This document shows, piece after piece, positions 49,576 through 61,539 of a stretch of 64,000 bases of DNA (the first letter of the stretch is position 1; the number at the start of each line of letters is the position of its first letter). A model generated the notes under the pieces. It was not told where the DNA came from and did no database searches. It saw only the letters and a program-made list of their open reading frames with translations. Where the stretch lies: the NCBI GenBank assembly GCA_947095535.1, contig OX352774.1, positions 9,920,001 through 9,984,000 of the forward strand, given 5' to 3'. Made by a program: the position numbers and the translations under genes. Origin of the DNA: Poecilobothrus nobilitatus. Its lineage: Eukaryota > Arthropoda > Insecta > Diptera > Dolichopodidae.

Positions 49576-49628
49576 CTTAAATTCTGATTGTGTACGAAAT
49601 TCAATTAAACCACCTAATTAACGTCGTA
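49576..49628 (-). pseudogene. Decayed duplicate of the 3' part of coding exon 1
   Basis: 48 bases from 49581 align without gaps to the exon-1 stretch that codes RRSSGGSVEFRTQPE, with 42 identities by hand count. In the exon frame the copy reads RR-stop-LGGLIEFRTQSE, so it has a TAA and cannot be a working alternative exon in that frame. The donor region next to it is not preserved. Similarity fades beyond 49628, with only scattered matches to about 49655. It lies 1.9 kb downstream of the original in the same orientation, inside the long intron. It looks like a partial exon duplication that lost function. Confidence 0.72.
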
Positions 49629-49787
49629 ATGTGACCATATAAGTTAGCGATTAAATGCAGAACAAATATGCAAGAAGGTAAGAAGAGAGTTACAATAATG
49701 GAAAAAATATTTCAAAAACTAGATTTTCAAATTTTTCAAAAAAAACTTTAATATTTTTAGTATGTCAAATTTACAGTACCTGTCGAA

Positions 49788-50743
49788 GAGGGTTGTAAAA
49801 AGCTCAAATTTCAACGTCATCGCTTAACTCAAATTTAAGTTTGAGCAAATTTAAGTTTGAGCATATTTAAGTTTGAGCTTAAGTTTGAGTTTGAAATTAA
49901 GAATTTAAGTTTGAGCTATACGCATAACCTCAAATGTTGAGTTGAGCTTGAATTGAAAGCGATTCAAATCAGCTCAAATTCATTTAATTTACTAGATATG
50001 GAAAATCATCACACATGAACGTTATCATTGAATTAAGAATTTGCATTATTATTGAAAAATTCAATATTAATGAAAAAGAATAGTGGATTGAATAATATTA
50101 TTACATATGTATGTCATTACCAAGAATTGAGAACTAGACAATAAGATACATTATACTATTATGTATTATGTATTCATATAATACATATAATAGGTTGTGT
50201 ATGTGTTTTTTAATTTTATTAATATAGTTATACTGAAGAATTTCGAAATATTTTAATCAAGAGAAATTTGAATCTCAATTTGTATACAATTTTTAAAATG
50301 TACATAATAATTATGTTATGAATGTTATATACCTACATTTTTGAGTTGATTGAAATTAGAAATTGCATAAATTATGGAGAGTTGATTTTTATTTCAAAAA
50401 AACTATACAATAAAAAATTACCATTTAAAATCTATGTGTATATAAAAAATTTGTAATGTTAAACGTAACAACATTATTGTATGCTGTTCCATCTCTTCGT
50501 CTAATTAGTTTTAAAAAGAACATTACAAATTTTAAATCAAAAAAGTGTATTTATATTTGCACTCAACTCAAGCTCAACTCAAAATTTGAGTTAGATCAAC
50601 GTGTGATAGCATGTGTATATAACTTGAGCTAGTTCATAGCTTGAGTCAGCTCAACATTTGAGCTTATGCGTATACCTCAAATTATAATCTAGCTGAACAT
50701 TTGAGTTGACCTTTACATTTGAGTACGCTCTTTTACAACCCTG
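49788..50743. mobile_element. hAT-type MITE with 8-bp target-site duplication
   Basis: The left end GAGGGTTGTAAAAAGCTCAAAT and the right end, which in reverse reads CAGGGTTGTAAAAGAGC...CTCAAAT, form a terminal inverted repeat of the hAT pattern (CAGNGTTG). Flanks CTGTCGAA (49780-49787) and CTGTTGAA (50744-50751) differ at one base, as an 8-bp target duplication would after drift. Subterminal regions hold many TTTGAGCT/AACTCAAG words on both sides, as for transposase binding. About 956 bp, no transposase. Confidence 0.82.
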
Positions 50744-51486
50744 CTGTTGAAATATCGCAACTCTAGAGTCAAAAAAAAAAAAAAATACTGTATAAAGTAA
50801 TTTCGAAGGATATTGAGTATAGTAAGAATTCTTCTAAAATGATTAAAGTTTTATTGGAAGTATTATTTTGACCCAAAAGAATTTATTATAAATGCATATT
50901 AAATAAAAAATCTTTAATTTTAATAATTTTAATTAAAAAATCGTTTTGATGAATTCCGACGGTTAAAACTATGGTAGTATATACACGTACTTAAGAAATA
51001 ATTATTATAATATTTTACCTTTAATCATTTTTTTTCTTCTTAACTATTATCATATTATATATTACATATTTTATTATACACATCTAGTTATATATACATT
51101 AATAGTATAACTTTTGTTTCAAACAATTAAAAAACTTTTTTTAAAAGTTTTAATTGTATTAATTTTTATTTGAATTCTTTTTTCATTTCAGTTCTTTTTT
51201 GTTAAACTTTAATAATTAAAGTTTTCCATTCAAATGGAAAATTTTGCAAGAATTTTATTGCAATAATGCAAATCAGTAAAACATCAGTTTAAAAAAAAAA
51301 TAATCTAGAAATCATTTACTATTAAGACCAAATAACTGACTTACATTATTATGATTACCTACCTGTTTAATTGCGCAACAAAAAAATACAAATAATTATA
51401 TTTTCTATCTATTCAATATATTTATAGATTGTTTTTACATGATATACATATTTAAAAAAAATATATTTATAGAAAATTATACCTAC

Positions 51487-52068
51487 CTCACTAATTAATT
51501 CTGGTTGTGTACGAAATTCAACTGAACCACCTGATGAACGTCGTGGTTTCGATATATCTAATCGAAGAATACCAGGTTTTAATCGTTTTTTATTAATACC
51601 ATATACACCACTACCAGTACCACCACCATCACCACCACTAGTAGCAGTTGTAGCAGTATTTGTACTAATATTACCACTACCACTACCACTGCCACTACCA
51701 CTGCCAACACTTGAATAAATATTTACATTACCAATTAATTGTTGTTGACTAGCTGTTGAACCATCATCACTTGTTGTTGTTGTAGTTGTAGTAGTAGCAC
51801 CACCAGTACTACCAATATCAATACTACTATTACTATATAGAGAATTTTCACGTTTTGTTCGTAAAATTGATGGAGGAGGTAATGGATTAGATTTTGAAAT
51901 AATAGTAATTTCTGAAGTAGGTGGAGGAGGAGGAGGTGGAGGTGGTGGAGGAGGAGGTGGTGGTAATGGTGGTGATTGTGATGATAACGTCTGTGATAAT
52001 TTATTTGTATTCCCAATACTGATATTAGATAACGGATTATTTAAATTGTTTACTCTTCGGTCTGTCAT
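51487..52068 (-). CDS. First coding exon of an unrecognised protein (polyproline and low-complexity N-terminus)
   Basis: The exon runs from an ATG at 52068 to a splice donor GAG|GTAGGT and encodes 194 complete codons; reading on into the intron meets a stop at 51409. Visible parts: an Asn/Ser-rich start (residues 1-32), a polyproline tract (about 33-50) that could bind SH3, WW or EVH1 domains, a basic patch with PSILRTKR (67-73), a Thr run (92-99), a Gly-Ser repeat (122-132), a Gly-rich stretch (144-155), and a less simple basic segment from about 159 to the end with LKPGILRLDISKPRRSSGG. RRSSGG looks like a basophilic-kinase or 14-3-3 type site (inference). The codons are clearly richer in G+C than the surroundings, and the frame continues into the exon at 170-306. 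I do not recognise the family. The 5' UTR and promoter should lie above 52068, in a homopolymer-rich zone; I could not place a start site. Confidence 0.85.
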
Positions 52069-53200
52069 GATTTATGTATATGTATATGTATATATATATG
52101 CAAAAACGTTTAAAATTAATTTAAAAAAATAGATTTTTTTTTTCTTTAGTTTAGATTTAAAATGTCATGCAAAGTACGTTTTTTTTTTGTTTTTGTTCTT
52201 TTTTTTTTTTTTATTTGTATTTTTGTAACACTTATATTACTTGTTATATGTCATGTAAATTTTTTTTTTTATTATTTATCATGTATGATACACTATGACT
52301 GAGTTATTTATAAAGGAAATTTTCGTGATTTTAATTTAAAAAAAAAAAAAAAAGAAAAATTTTTAATGATCCTTTTTTTTATTTATTTTATTTTTAACGT
52401 TAAAAAAAATTTGACACTTATTTGACTTTTTAATTAATTTAATTATTTTAATTTATATTATTTTGTGTTAGATGTGTTGTTTTTGTGTTTTTTTGTTTTT
52501 TTTTTTTTGGTCCCTTTCACTTGAACTTTTTTACACAATTTTAAACACGAAATTTTAATTATCCTTCCACACTATATTAAAATTTTTTGATTTGTTCTTT
52601 GTTTTTCCTGTGTGCCGGAAATGATTTTAAATTTTTTTTTCAAAATTTTATATTTTATTTGTATAAGAATAGAATTGTTGTTCTTACAGGAAATACAAAA
52701 TATGATTCAAAAAAAAAAAAAAAAAGTTATAAGGAAATGAGAAACAAATTAAAACAAAAAAAACAAATATATTATTATTAAAAATTATAAATGCCCATAA
52801 TTCAAGTTTACACTCTTATCCTTACAACTCGACTAATTTATTTTTTCAACCATGAATAACTATTTACTTAAAAAAAAAAAAAATAATAATAATAACGGTG
52901 AAAAAAAAAAAAAAATATAAAAAAAAATTATACCTAATAGTTAAGAATGACATTACTGACCCACGTCTAATCCGTATAAGTATAGATAAGTTTAACAGGT
53001 ATTAAAGGTATTATGTACTTTCACCTAGTTTTTCACTTTCATCCTTTATAAATTAAAAAAAAAAAAAAAAAAAACACAACAACAAAATAAAAAAAGACTA
53101 AACACGAATTTAAAAAAAAAAACAAAATGTGGACAAATTACTGTAGTTTTTTAATAAGTAAAAAAAAAAAAATATGTACATAAGCACAATCTACATGTAT
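52069..53200 (-). promoter_or_regulatory. Homopolymer-rich upstream zone of the gene (5' UTR and promoter probably here)
   Basis: Directly upstream of the ATG at 52068 is CATAAATC and a TATGTATATG repeat, then many poly-T/poly-A runs. No in-frame coding or clear splice acceptor precedes the ATG. Either the 5' UTR and start site lie in this zone or a further noncoding exon is spliced from upstream. I could not identify core promoter elements with confidence. Confidence 0.35.
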
Positions 53201-55477
53201 GTACTTATATAATTTATATACATTTTTTTTGTACATAATTTCTATATACACACATGTATGGATACTATGTGAGGACAAAATATTAAATGTGCGAATAACT
53301 GTATATTAATTTCAGTTAAATGAATCTTCATTAAGTTTTTTTTTTTTATTTAAGAATAAGGGGGTGTTTTTAATTTCATAGGGTAAACTAATAAAAAATT
53401 GACCATTTCGAGATTAAATTTACATTATTTTATTTGCGACAAGTAAAAATAAAAATTTTTATTTTCCTACTTTGTTATTTGTTTTTTTTACCAAAATTAA
53501 ATTAGAGAGAAGGATTCTATTTCAAATGAATTGTCAAAAGTTTGTTTAAGATGTCAAAAAGACTTGTAAATGCTACACTTGGTTCTTTTATCCAGATTTT
53601 TTCATTATCCATTTGTGTTATATTAAAAATACATTTACTTGAAGCTTGTTGTATCATATAAACGTTAGTGTCTATTATGGATAGCTATTCTGTTTTTATT
53701 AAGTATGTTCTTATCGGTGGTGTCTTATTTCTACAGTTTTGTCTTATCGTTTTATTTTTATCAATGTTGTCTTATGAGTCTAACATTTTGTATTGTTGTT
53801 TTAGGGTGTTAAATTTTTCTTGTATATTTCATTCTGTTCTATTTTATTAATTTTCCTTATAAAACTTTATAAAAAAGATTAATTTCTAAGTTTTTCTGGA
53901 AATTTGTTTTAGAGTTAATAAATAAAATAAAAAATTTTGAGATTACTATATTTACTTTATAATAACCCTTAATAAAGTCAATTTTTATATGATTTTACCT
54001 ATTATCTTTTAATATTTAAGAGTAGGTTTTATTATTTTTAATAAAAAAAAAAATTTTTATCATAATCATAATAATAATCATTACAATGATTATAATCAAT
54101 TGTATTATTCTGTAGAAATAGTACTTATGACCGTAGAGTAGGTTTGGTATTGGGTATCACCATACGTGTATGGTGGATTTGTTTTTTAAAATTTTATTTT
54201 GTGTCTGTTTTGTCTTTCTATTATTTTACAAAATGACTTCAATGCCATTTTCACGCAGTTTTAACGTTAAAAATATTTTTTATACTTAAAAATAATACTT
54301 TTTAATATACCTAAATTCTTACACATATGCACGTGTATTTAGTATCATACTAAATATAGTATTAATGTTAGTTTGTATGTAACTGTTGTATTGTAGATTG
54401 GTTAACTATAATATTTTGAAGGTTGACTGCTCCCACAGGTGTGTACAAAAAAAAAAAAAAAAATACAAAATAAATAAATAAAATACCAGAAAAAGGACAC
54501 ATATAAGTGAAAAAGGAAATATAACAGTAAAAATCTATTGTTTTATTGTATAAAAAAATTGCGTGTACAAAAGAATTTTTTTTTTTTTTTGTTATTTTTT
54601 TGCAGCAATTTTTATAATCATTTTCATTAAATATGTTTTTGTTATCTATTAAATTTTTTCAGTTTGAAAAGAAGAGACTAAAAAGAAAGGACTGACATAT
54701 GTTTAAAAAAAAAAAATTAATAACAACTTTTGATGTCAACTTTATAATGTAAAGTGTGTATTTTTATATTTAAATATTTAAATATTTTTAATCTTTTTAC
54801 TTGTTTTGTTTATACAAAATCTATTAAAGGTATTGAAATGGGTTATAACACAATAAGTATCCCTTTTTAAAAGATTTCTATTAAAACTTATTTTTATTGA
54901 AACTTATTGAATCGTATCGTTTTTAGTACATGGATTTTTACACAATCATTTAAAAAATATTTGAAAATTTTAAACATATTATGAGTTGTATAAAAACGGT
55001 AGTCAGGATGGTTCAGGACAATTTCTAAACAATAACAATATGATATAAAAAAAATTTTGAAGGAAATAGGAGTAAGGAAAACTTTTATAAGGAATCAAAA
55101 GGTATGGAGAATTTTTAAAGAACATTGTATTCCACAAATCATAAGAAATAGTTTCTATTTTTCAATTGAAGAAAGGTATATCCTATAGAACGCAGCAATT
55201 CCTTATACAAGTATGAAACAGGTGAACAGACGGATGGCTGGGTCCGTTTAAAAAAAACTTCAGTACTTTTATAAACAGAAAATCTATATATGACAAATTT
55301 AAAGTTGTACTCGATTTGCACTAAGTTTTTTACTCAGTCTAAACTCACATTCATTCATTCAGCTAAACTCAATAAAATAAAAAAGAACGCTCTTACATTT
55401 CGATAAGTACAGACTTCCAAAAAAAAATATTAAGATATCTTTCAAATAAAATATTAAAATTTAAATTCTACTCTTTT
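53201..55477. other. Upstream flank of the gene without recognised content
   Basis: AT-rich, with several poly-A/T runs and no convincing ORF. The 60-codon minus-strand frame at 55139-55321 has no recognisable features. Confidence 0.55.
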
Positions 55478-55762
55478 TTATTTATTCATTTTATTTATAT
55501 TAATATTACATACATAAATGTAATGCAATATTATTGAACCATCGGCTACCAAGGCCATTATAGGTTTTTATACTATTATTAAATTATATACTAATATTAT
55601 TTATTTTGTTTATATTATATACTATATATTTACATTATATTTGGTCGTAAGGGGGGTATGTAAAGAAAACAAAAAAACCCTCACGACCTCTGCAAAGATA
55701 GAACCCACGCTCCTTCAGTTAATAAGCCACACGCCTACCCACTAGGCTACCGAAGCTCCAAA
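55478..55762 (-). mobile_element. Second copy of the tRNA-derived SINE with AT-rich tail
   Basis: Nearly collinear with 15452-15735, including TTGAACCATCGGCTACCAAG and GGCCATTATAGGTTTTTAT in the tail and the GTCGTAAG/CTCACGAC pair. The B box is decayed (the minus strand reads GGTTCTATCTT) while the A box remains (TAGCCTAGTGGGTAGGCG). It lies upstream of the coding gene. Confidence 0.78.
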
Positions 55763-58700
55763 AAAAAACAATTCTATTCTAAATGCTTAAAATATTGAAT
55801 GTTTGCGACATATTGCATACTTTGCGGATGAAATCAATATCAACTCATATTATGTTCTTAATTTAAATCAATATCAACTCATATTTAATTTAATATTGTA
55901 ATAAAAGTTAAGTTGTATGTACCTATTACCTAATTTTTTCCCTTTTGTATTTTCATTTCAATTTCCATAAAAAATAATTTCTTAATCAAAATGGAAAAAA
56001 TAAAAACTAAATTAAAAATATAAAGAACACAATGATTTCTTCTTTTAAAAAATTTTTTCTTTAAATTTTCTTTTAAAAATTCATTTTCAATTAACTTTTA
56101 AAATTTTCAATATTTAACTACTCTTGAAACTGAATTCAAAGTAAGTTATATTCATTTATTTACTCTGTAAAGACGAAAAATTAAAAATTGTTTGTTAAGA
56201 TAACGATTACCTTACATAAGAACCTATAAGATAAAGAAAAACCTTAAAAGATAAAAAAGAGAAAATCTTTTAAAAAAAGTTTTTATTTTTTTTTCAATGA
56301 AAATTGAAAATCTCATTTTCGGGAACATCATTACTTGAATACAATACAAAGTCATAACCTTCATTTTAATAAAAGAAAAATTTTCTTTATTTTGAAAGAA
56401 AAAGTTTTTCTATGAAACTTTTAAACTCTTTAAAGTGAATGGAATTTTTTTTAATATGATGCATGGAAAATTATTCAGCCCCATATGAATAATGAATATA
56501 TGGAGTTCATTAATATAAGAGAATTTTTTTTAGGACTTTAATTTAGAGATATAACTGTTTAGCTTATTTTTTTATAATAATTTTAATTTTTCTAACAAAA
56601 CATCCTTTTGTAAACCCATAATTTTTTTCATGAATTATTTTTCACTCCTAAATTACCCCAAATTTTATGTATTATTTTAGAAAGTTTGCAGGGTACGTCA
56701 CTCTTACTATATTTGTGTTGCAGTATAATGTGGTTACATTTAAATTTTTTAATCTAACGCTTTGCGGATATTTCTCATTCATGACCTTTAAATGAGGTGA
56801 TGATGTCTTTTTTATTGTAATGTTTATTAGAATTATGTAGAAAAAAAAATGATTTACCTAAATTTTGTTTTTGTGGTAGAAAAGGGGGTTTAAATGATAA
56901 ATTATACAATCCTTTTAATAGAACCTTGTTACTGTGGTACGAAATACTATTTTTTGTATTCTAATATACAAAAACTCAATACAAAAATCTGATTTCGCAA
57001 CCTTTTCCTCTTGTTATGCTTCTCCCAAGAGGTAAATCTTCTTAAAACTACAAAAGGAACCCCTACTTATAGTGTAAAAATAAATATAAGCCATTAGTGG
57101 GGTTTACTTGATCGAAAACTTAACTTTCAACTAAAAGTATCTAACTGTACTATTTAAATAGGAACTCTGTTCTCAATTATTTTTTTAAAATTCAGTCTTA
57201 ATTTATTTAAAAATAAAGATTTCTAATTTTATTAATTTAAAAAAAAAATCATGTTTTTATAAATATGTTTCCATTTATGATTATGCTTCTATTGAAAAGT
57301 AGGTTCCAATTCATTCTAAAAACGGCACGTAACTCCCTGAGTGAATGAAACAAAGTAAAGATCTTGTACATGTAAAACATAAGGGATGGAAGGGCATAAA
57401 ACATGTGAAAAATAATAAATGACTTACTATAAAAAAGGGTTTGGTACAACGTTTTCGCTAAATTGATTCAAAGAATTGTCAACTGTATGTTATTAATAAT
57501 AAGAATACATGTAAAAATATGTCCTTTTTTTAATTGTTTTTATTTTGTTTTCTTTTTTTAATAAGGTAAGGACTAAAAATGTATGTTAGGACTAGCTTAT
57601 TTTCAATAAGTGAATTAAATTTGGTTGGAATGCGTCGGTCCCGTATTTAATGTTATTGTACTTTACTCATATTATGTTGGGTGACTTGTTATTGTTTCTT
57701 TTTTGGTTTTATTTTTATTATTTTAACTTAATTCAATTAAAAAAAATGAATGATCCCTATTTAAGAAAAAAGAAAGGATAACAAAAAAGTTGTATTGTTT
57801 TTTTTTTTTTTTTTTATTTGTGCTAATTTTGTCGTGGTTGTAAAATGAAAAAAAAACAACTTCATTATAATTAGCTAGATGGATTTTTTCTGTTTTTTGC
57901 CTTTTAATGCTATGCCATAAGAGAAATAAAGAAGACAAAAATGTCTAATGGATTGGGTTAGGCTTTTACTTAACAATATTTAAAAAAAAAAAAAAAAAAT
58001 TTGAATACCAAAGTTTTCTCCTCGTTTTTGTTAATTTTTTTTTTTGCGAAAAAATTAGTGTTCATGATGACATTTTCATATATATATTAAGAATGTAATA
58101 TGGGATAGATGTTAAAAGGATTATGCTTTACATATACTTTTTTATTTATAAAAAGAATGGTTAAAGATAATTTTAACAATAATGATATAATAAAAGGAAG
58201 AAATTTAAAAATTTACCCTGAAATATTCTAACTATATAGAATTAAATTTGGGTAAAGGTCAAGTTGAGATTTTTAAGCTTTGTCCTTTGACTGTGTTTAA
58301 AAAATATTTCAGAAAAATTTTACTGAATAATTTAAGATATTTTAAATATTTTCTTTGTTTTATTCTACCCGAATAACTTTCAAGGTTATGTATTTTTTTT
58401 ATCATGAATTTTTCTTAAAATATTTTTTAAAAAAACTTACGAAATATTTTTGAAAAGTTTAGCATTATTTTAATTATGTATTTTAAAAATTATTCATAGT
58501 TCCTTATTAGTCCTTATATTATGAATGATAACATTTATTTACAAAATTAACTTGAAAAAAAAAGGAAGGAAAAGGATATAATACAAAAGGGTTTGAGATA
58601 CCCCAGAAACTTCTCTACAATAATAAATTACAAAAATTTGAATAAAAAAGCATGCATAAAAAACATAAAACTGAATCTAAAAGTGTTTTTATTTAAATAA

Positions 58701-59893
58701 ATTCTTCTTCGGTAAAGCTATAACTATTGTAAGTTTTATTAATTTCTTGATAAAATTATTCGTAATCACTTGATTAGATCTCTGAACACAATGGAAAATG
58801 GTTTAATATCCAAAATATATTACCATAATGAAGAGTGTATCAAAAAAGAGCTATCACCATCCTGGAGATACTGAAGTTGTTATTTCAGATATATTTTGAA
58901 ATTTTTTAATGGGTTTGGCAGAATATTCTCATTGTTAAATTCAAAGGGATGAGTTTAGCTCGTGCATTCCTATTATGTGTAGATATATCCTATGTGTAGA
59001 TTTTCTACCCAACCTTCTTATTAATTTTTACAAACAAACGAGTTATTATGTATAACTTCTAATCCAATTCATAGTTTTGAAAAAAAACAGACCCCTGGTA
59101 AAGCTTATCAAGACAAAAGCTAATAAAATTTCCATTTAACTTGAGCTAAATTTAGATTTAGGTAAAATTTTTAATTGGAGGAAAATCACCTGGATCGATT
59201 TTAATTCTAAGCACCTAAATAAAGCACTATTTAGTCTCCTGAAAAATTAACATTTTAAATTTATATTCAATTTATTATTTTTTGCAAATTTCTCCACAAT
59301 AACATGTAGGTGAATGATTAGTTACTTAAAAAATAAAAATGGATCGGTTCGTTCAAAATGATATTTTATGAAAATTTCCCTTCGTTTAAAATTCTATTTT
59401 TCGAAATTGAGAGAAAGAGAGAAAGCAATAAAATTTTAATAAAATTCTTAAAATATGACAATCAATTAAACTTTTACTGCCAAAGTTGTCAACATTGAAT
59501 AATTGAACACACCTTGAATTAGGTGCAAAATATTTGAAAAGAAAATTGTATATTTCCAGAATCATTTTTACTCTACCACAACTGTCAGTTTTAAATTGAT
59601 AAAAAAGTTAACTTTTAAAAAAATTTATTTTTGTATCATTCGAACAAATTTTTTGAATCTTTAAGCAATCCAAAATGATTACTTTATTTTTTAATTTCAC
59701 CTGTATTAGTTTCAATTATTATATATGTAGTGATATATATTATATTATGATTATTTCATGTTATTTGATTATAATATAAGCATTCAATTTTCGTTTTCCA
59801 AAATATTATATGAAAATATTAAAGTTTTAACTTTAAGTAATGGAAAATTTCTCTGTAGGATCGTTCAATTTATAATGTGATGTATACCCAATT
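55763..59893. other. AT-rich sequence without recognised content
   Basis: No repeat family, exon or RNA gene recognised. Small frames at 57249-57449 and 57723-57938 look random. Confidence 0.55.
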
Positions 59894-60545
59894 ATTATAC
59901 CCTACACCTAAAGTATAGGGTATATTAACTTTGGTATGGTGTTTGTAATCACCAAAAGGAAGCGAGTTAGATATGGACATGTATATATATTCTGAATTAG
60001 GATAACCTCCTGAGTCGATTTAGCGATGTCCGTCCGTCCGTCCGTACGCACGATAACTCAAAAAATATGATGCAATCTAGATGAAATTTATACTGTAGGT
60101 TAACAATGACTAAAGTAAGACAGGGATTGCAAATGGGCGAAATCGGACCATGGGTTCGGGTACCTCTCATACAACTCCCAAAACTGAATACGCATATCTT
60201 CGAAATTAATAAAGATAGAAACTTAAAATTTTGTACGAGGATGTGTTTTCCTGAATCCCTGATATCCATAAAATTTCAAATGAATTGGAGTGGTTGTTCG
60301 GGTACCTCCTAAACAACTCTCAAAACCGAACAAGCATATATATTCCAAATTAATAAAGATAGAAACTTCAAATTTGGTACTAGGGTGTTGTTTCCTGAAT
60401 CCCTGATTTGTCCAAACTTTGAGATAAATTCGAGAAGTTGTTCGGGTACCTCCCACAATATTTAACTAAAATAACTTATGGATTTTTAATTTAATTTGAA
60501 TTTTTTAAATGTAGGGTATAAACAAGTCGGTTGCATCGACTTACT
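59894..60545 (-). mobile_element. Family C interspersed repeat with (GTCC)n block
   Basis: On the plus strand it begins TACCCTACACCTAAAGTATA-GGGTA, a short hairpin, then AGCGAGTTAGATATGGACAT, a GATGTCCGTCCGTCCGTCCG block and ACGATAACTCAAAA. Two or so related modules of 142-144 bp follow, marked by TTCGGGTACCTC at 60155, 60297 and 60441. It ends TGTAGGGTATAAACAAGTCG with a small AAGTCG...CGACTT hairpin. Same general architecture as families A and B but different sequence. No convincing ORF; the 68-90 codon frames across it are by-products. Confidence 0.72.
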
Positions 60546-60866
60546 GTTACATTTGGTTGTTTTTATACGTTTTTTTTTAGTCTTTATAAAAACTCTAGGA
60601 TATCAGCACAAAAAAGAAATGTCAGAAAATTTATTTTCCATATAAACTGCTTTTTCCATATCTAATAATTTTGTTTAGTTAAACTCTTTGTAACTGATTT
60701 TCAATTTTAATCTAAAAATATAATTGAAATAAATAATTCAAAAAGGACTTTGATAACCTAGTATAAATGTTATATTCTCCATGTCATTACAAGTTACAAA
60801 TATAGATAATACTTTTAGATGTAGTACTGCTATTTTTCTATAAATTACTTATTTTGTGAAATCATA

Positions 60867-61262
60867 GTGAAATCAATTCAAGACACAAACCATAACAATT
60901 TTGACATTTGCAGATTACACTTTAATATTCACCATTTAACAGAAATACTTACCATGTTTTATAGATACGTTATAGGAGAAAGTCTTTGTTCTAATGACAT
61001 TAAAAGTTTGATGCTTTCTCTCAAAGTATTTCACAGTGAAACAAGGAAAGCTTCTGCTGCCCACCCCTATGTAGTTCAAATTCTCAAGTGGCATAATTGG
61101 GCTTATGGAAATTTGTTTATGGTACAAACCTCACGAATGTCGATTCATCTCCCGCCTTATGTGTTCCCAAAAATTGGTAATGATTACATATACAAGTTTG
61201 AAGGTGAACTTTGTTCACAGTGTGTCTGTCAATTTGAACTTAGTTTTCGTTCCCTAATTTAA
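60867..61262 (+). pseudogene. LINE ORF2 C-terminal end (R1/jockey-like), open frame of 131 codons
   Basis: The frame contains LTMFYRYVIGESLCSNDIKS, LKVFHSETRKASAAHPYVVQ and SRMSIHLPPYVFPKIGNDYI. This matches the end of jockey/R1-type pol proteins: A-x-L-x-x-FYRY, then R-x-A-x-AHPY-x-V, then SR-x-(W-N-x)-LPP-x-VFP, then a Y-x-x-F-x-x-x-V-like tail. The usual Trp-Asn after SRM is changed to Ser-Ile, and the segment before residue 25 is poorly conserved. The element is 5'-truncated at about 60850; no catalytic core is present. The stop at 61262 is probably the natural end of ORF2. Its open frame suggests it is younger than the other LINE remnants here. Confidence 0.78.
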
Positions 61263-61539
61263 CTTTTTATAACCATATGCCATCTTTCTTTCTTGAACAA
61301 ACAATGTAACCTATATTTTTTTGTCAAAAAAGGAAGCTGGTGTTTTTAGTAGGTTAAAATCCCACAAACTTATAGAGGACTGATGCTCATTCCACTCTTC
61401 TGTCTGTAAATGATTCCCTCCTACCCTCACAAGAAAATAATTGTTTTTAATTTATAATGGAAACATTTTTGTAAATAATGGAAACATTTTTGTTTTTAAT
61501 TTATAATGGAAGTTAGATCAGTCTATTAATAAAATAAAA

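Larger units (their letters stand above)
307..51486 (-). other. Very long intron (about 51 kb) between coding exons 1 and 2
   Basis: The interval is bounded by GTAGGT at 51486 and a TTGTAG acceptor ending at 307, with matching phase (0/0). It holds nearly all mobile elements of the window. I found no further convincing exon in it except possibly the small ORF at 22846-23016. Smaller, unseen micro-exons cannot be excluded without transcript data. Confidence 0.65.

Noticed and set aside
51735..52016. His/Leu/Gln-rich 93-codon frame on the minus strand
   Set aside because: It is the other-frame shadow of the first coding exon.
60936..61127. Possible minus-strand noncoding exon ending at a strong donor (AAACATG|GTAAGTATT), with a TATAAAAAG box upstream
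   Set aside because: The same DNA on the plus strand is a LINE ORF2 C-terminus with clear motifs, which explains the coding-like composition. The donor match is probably chance.
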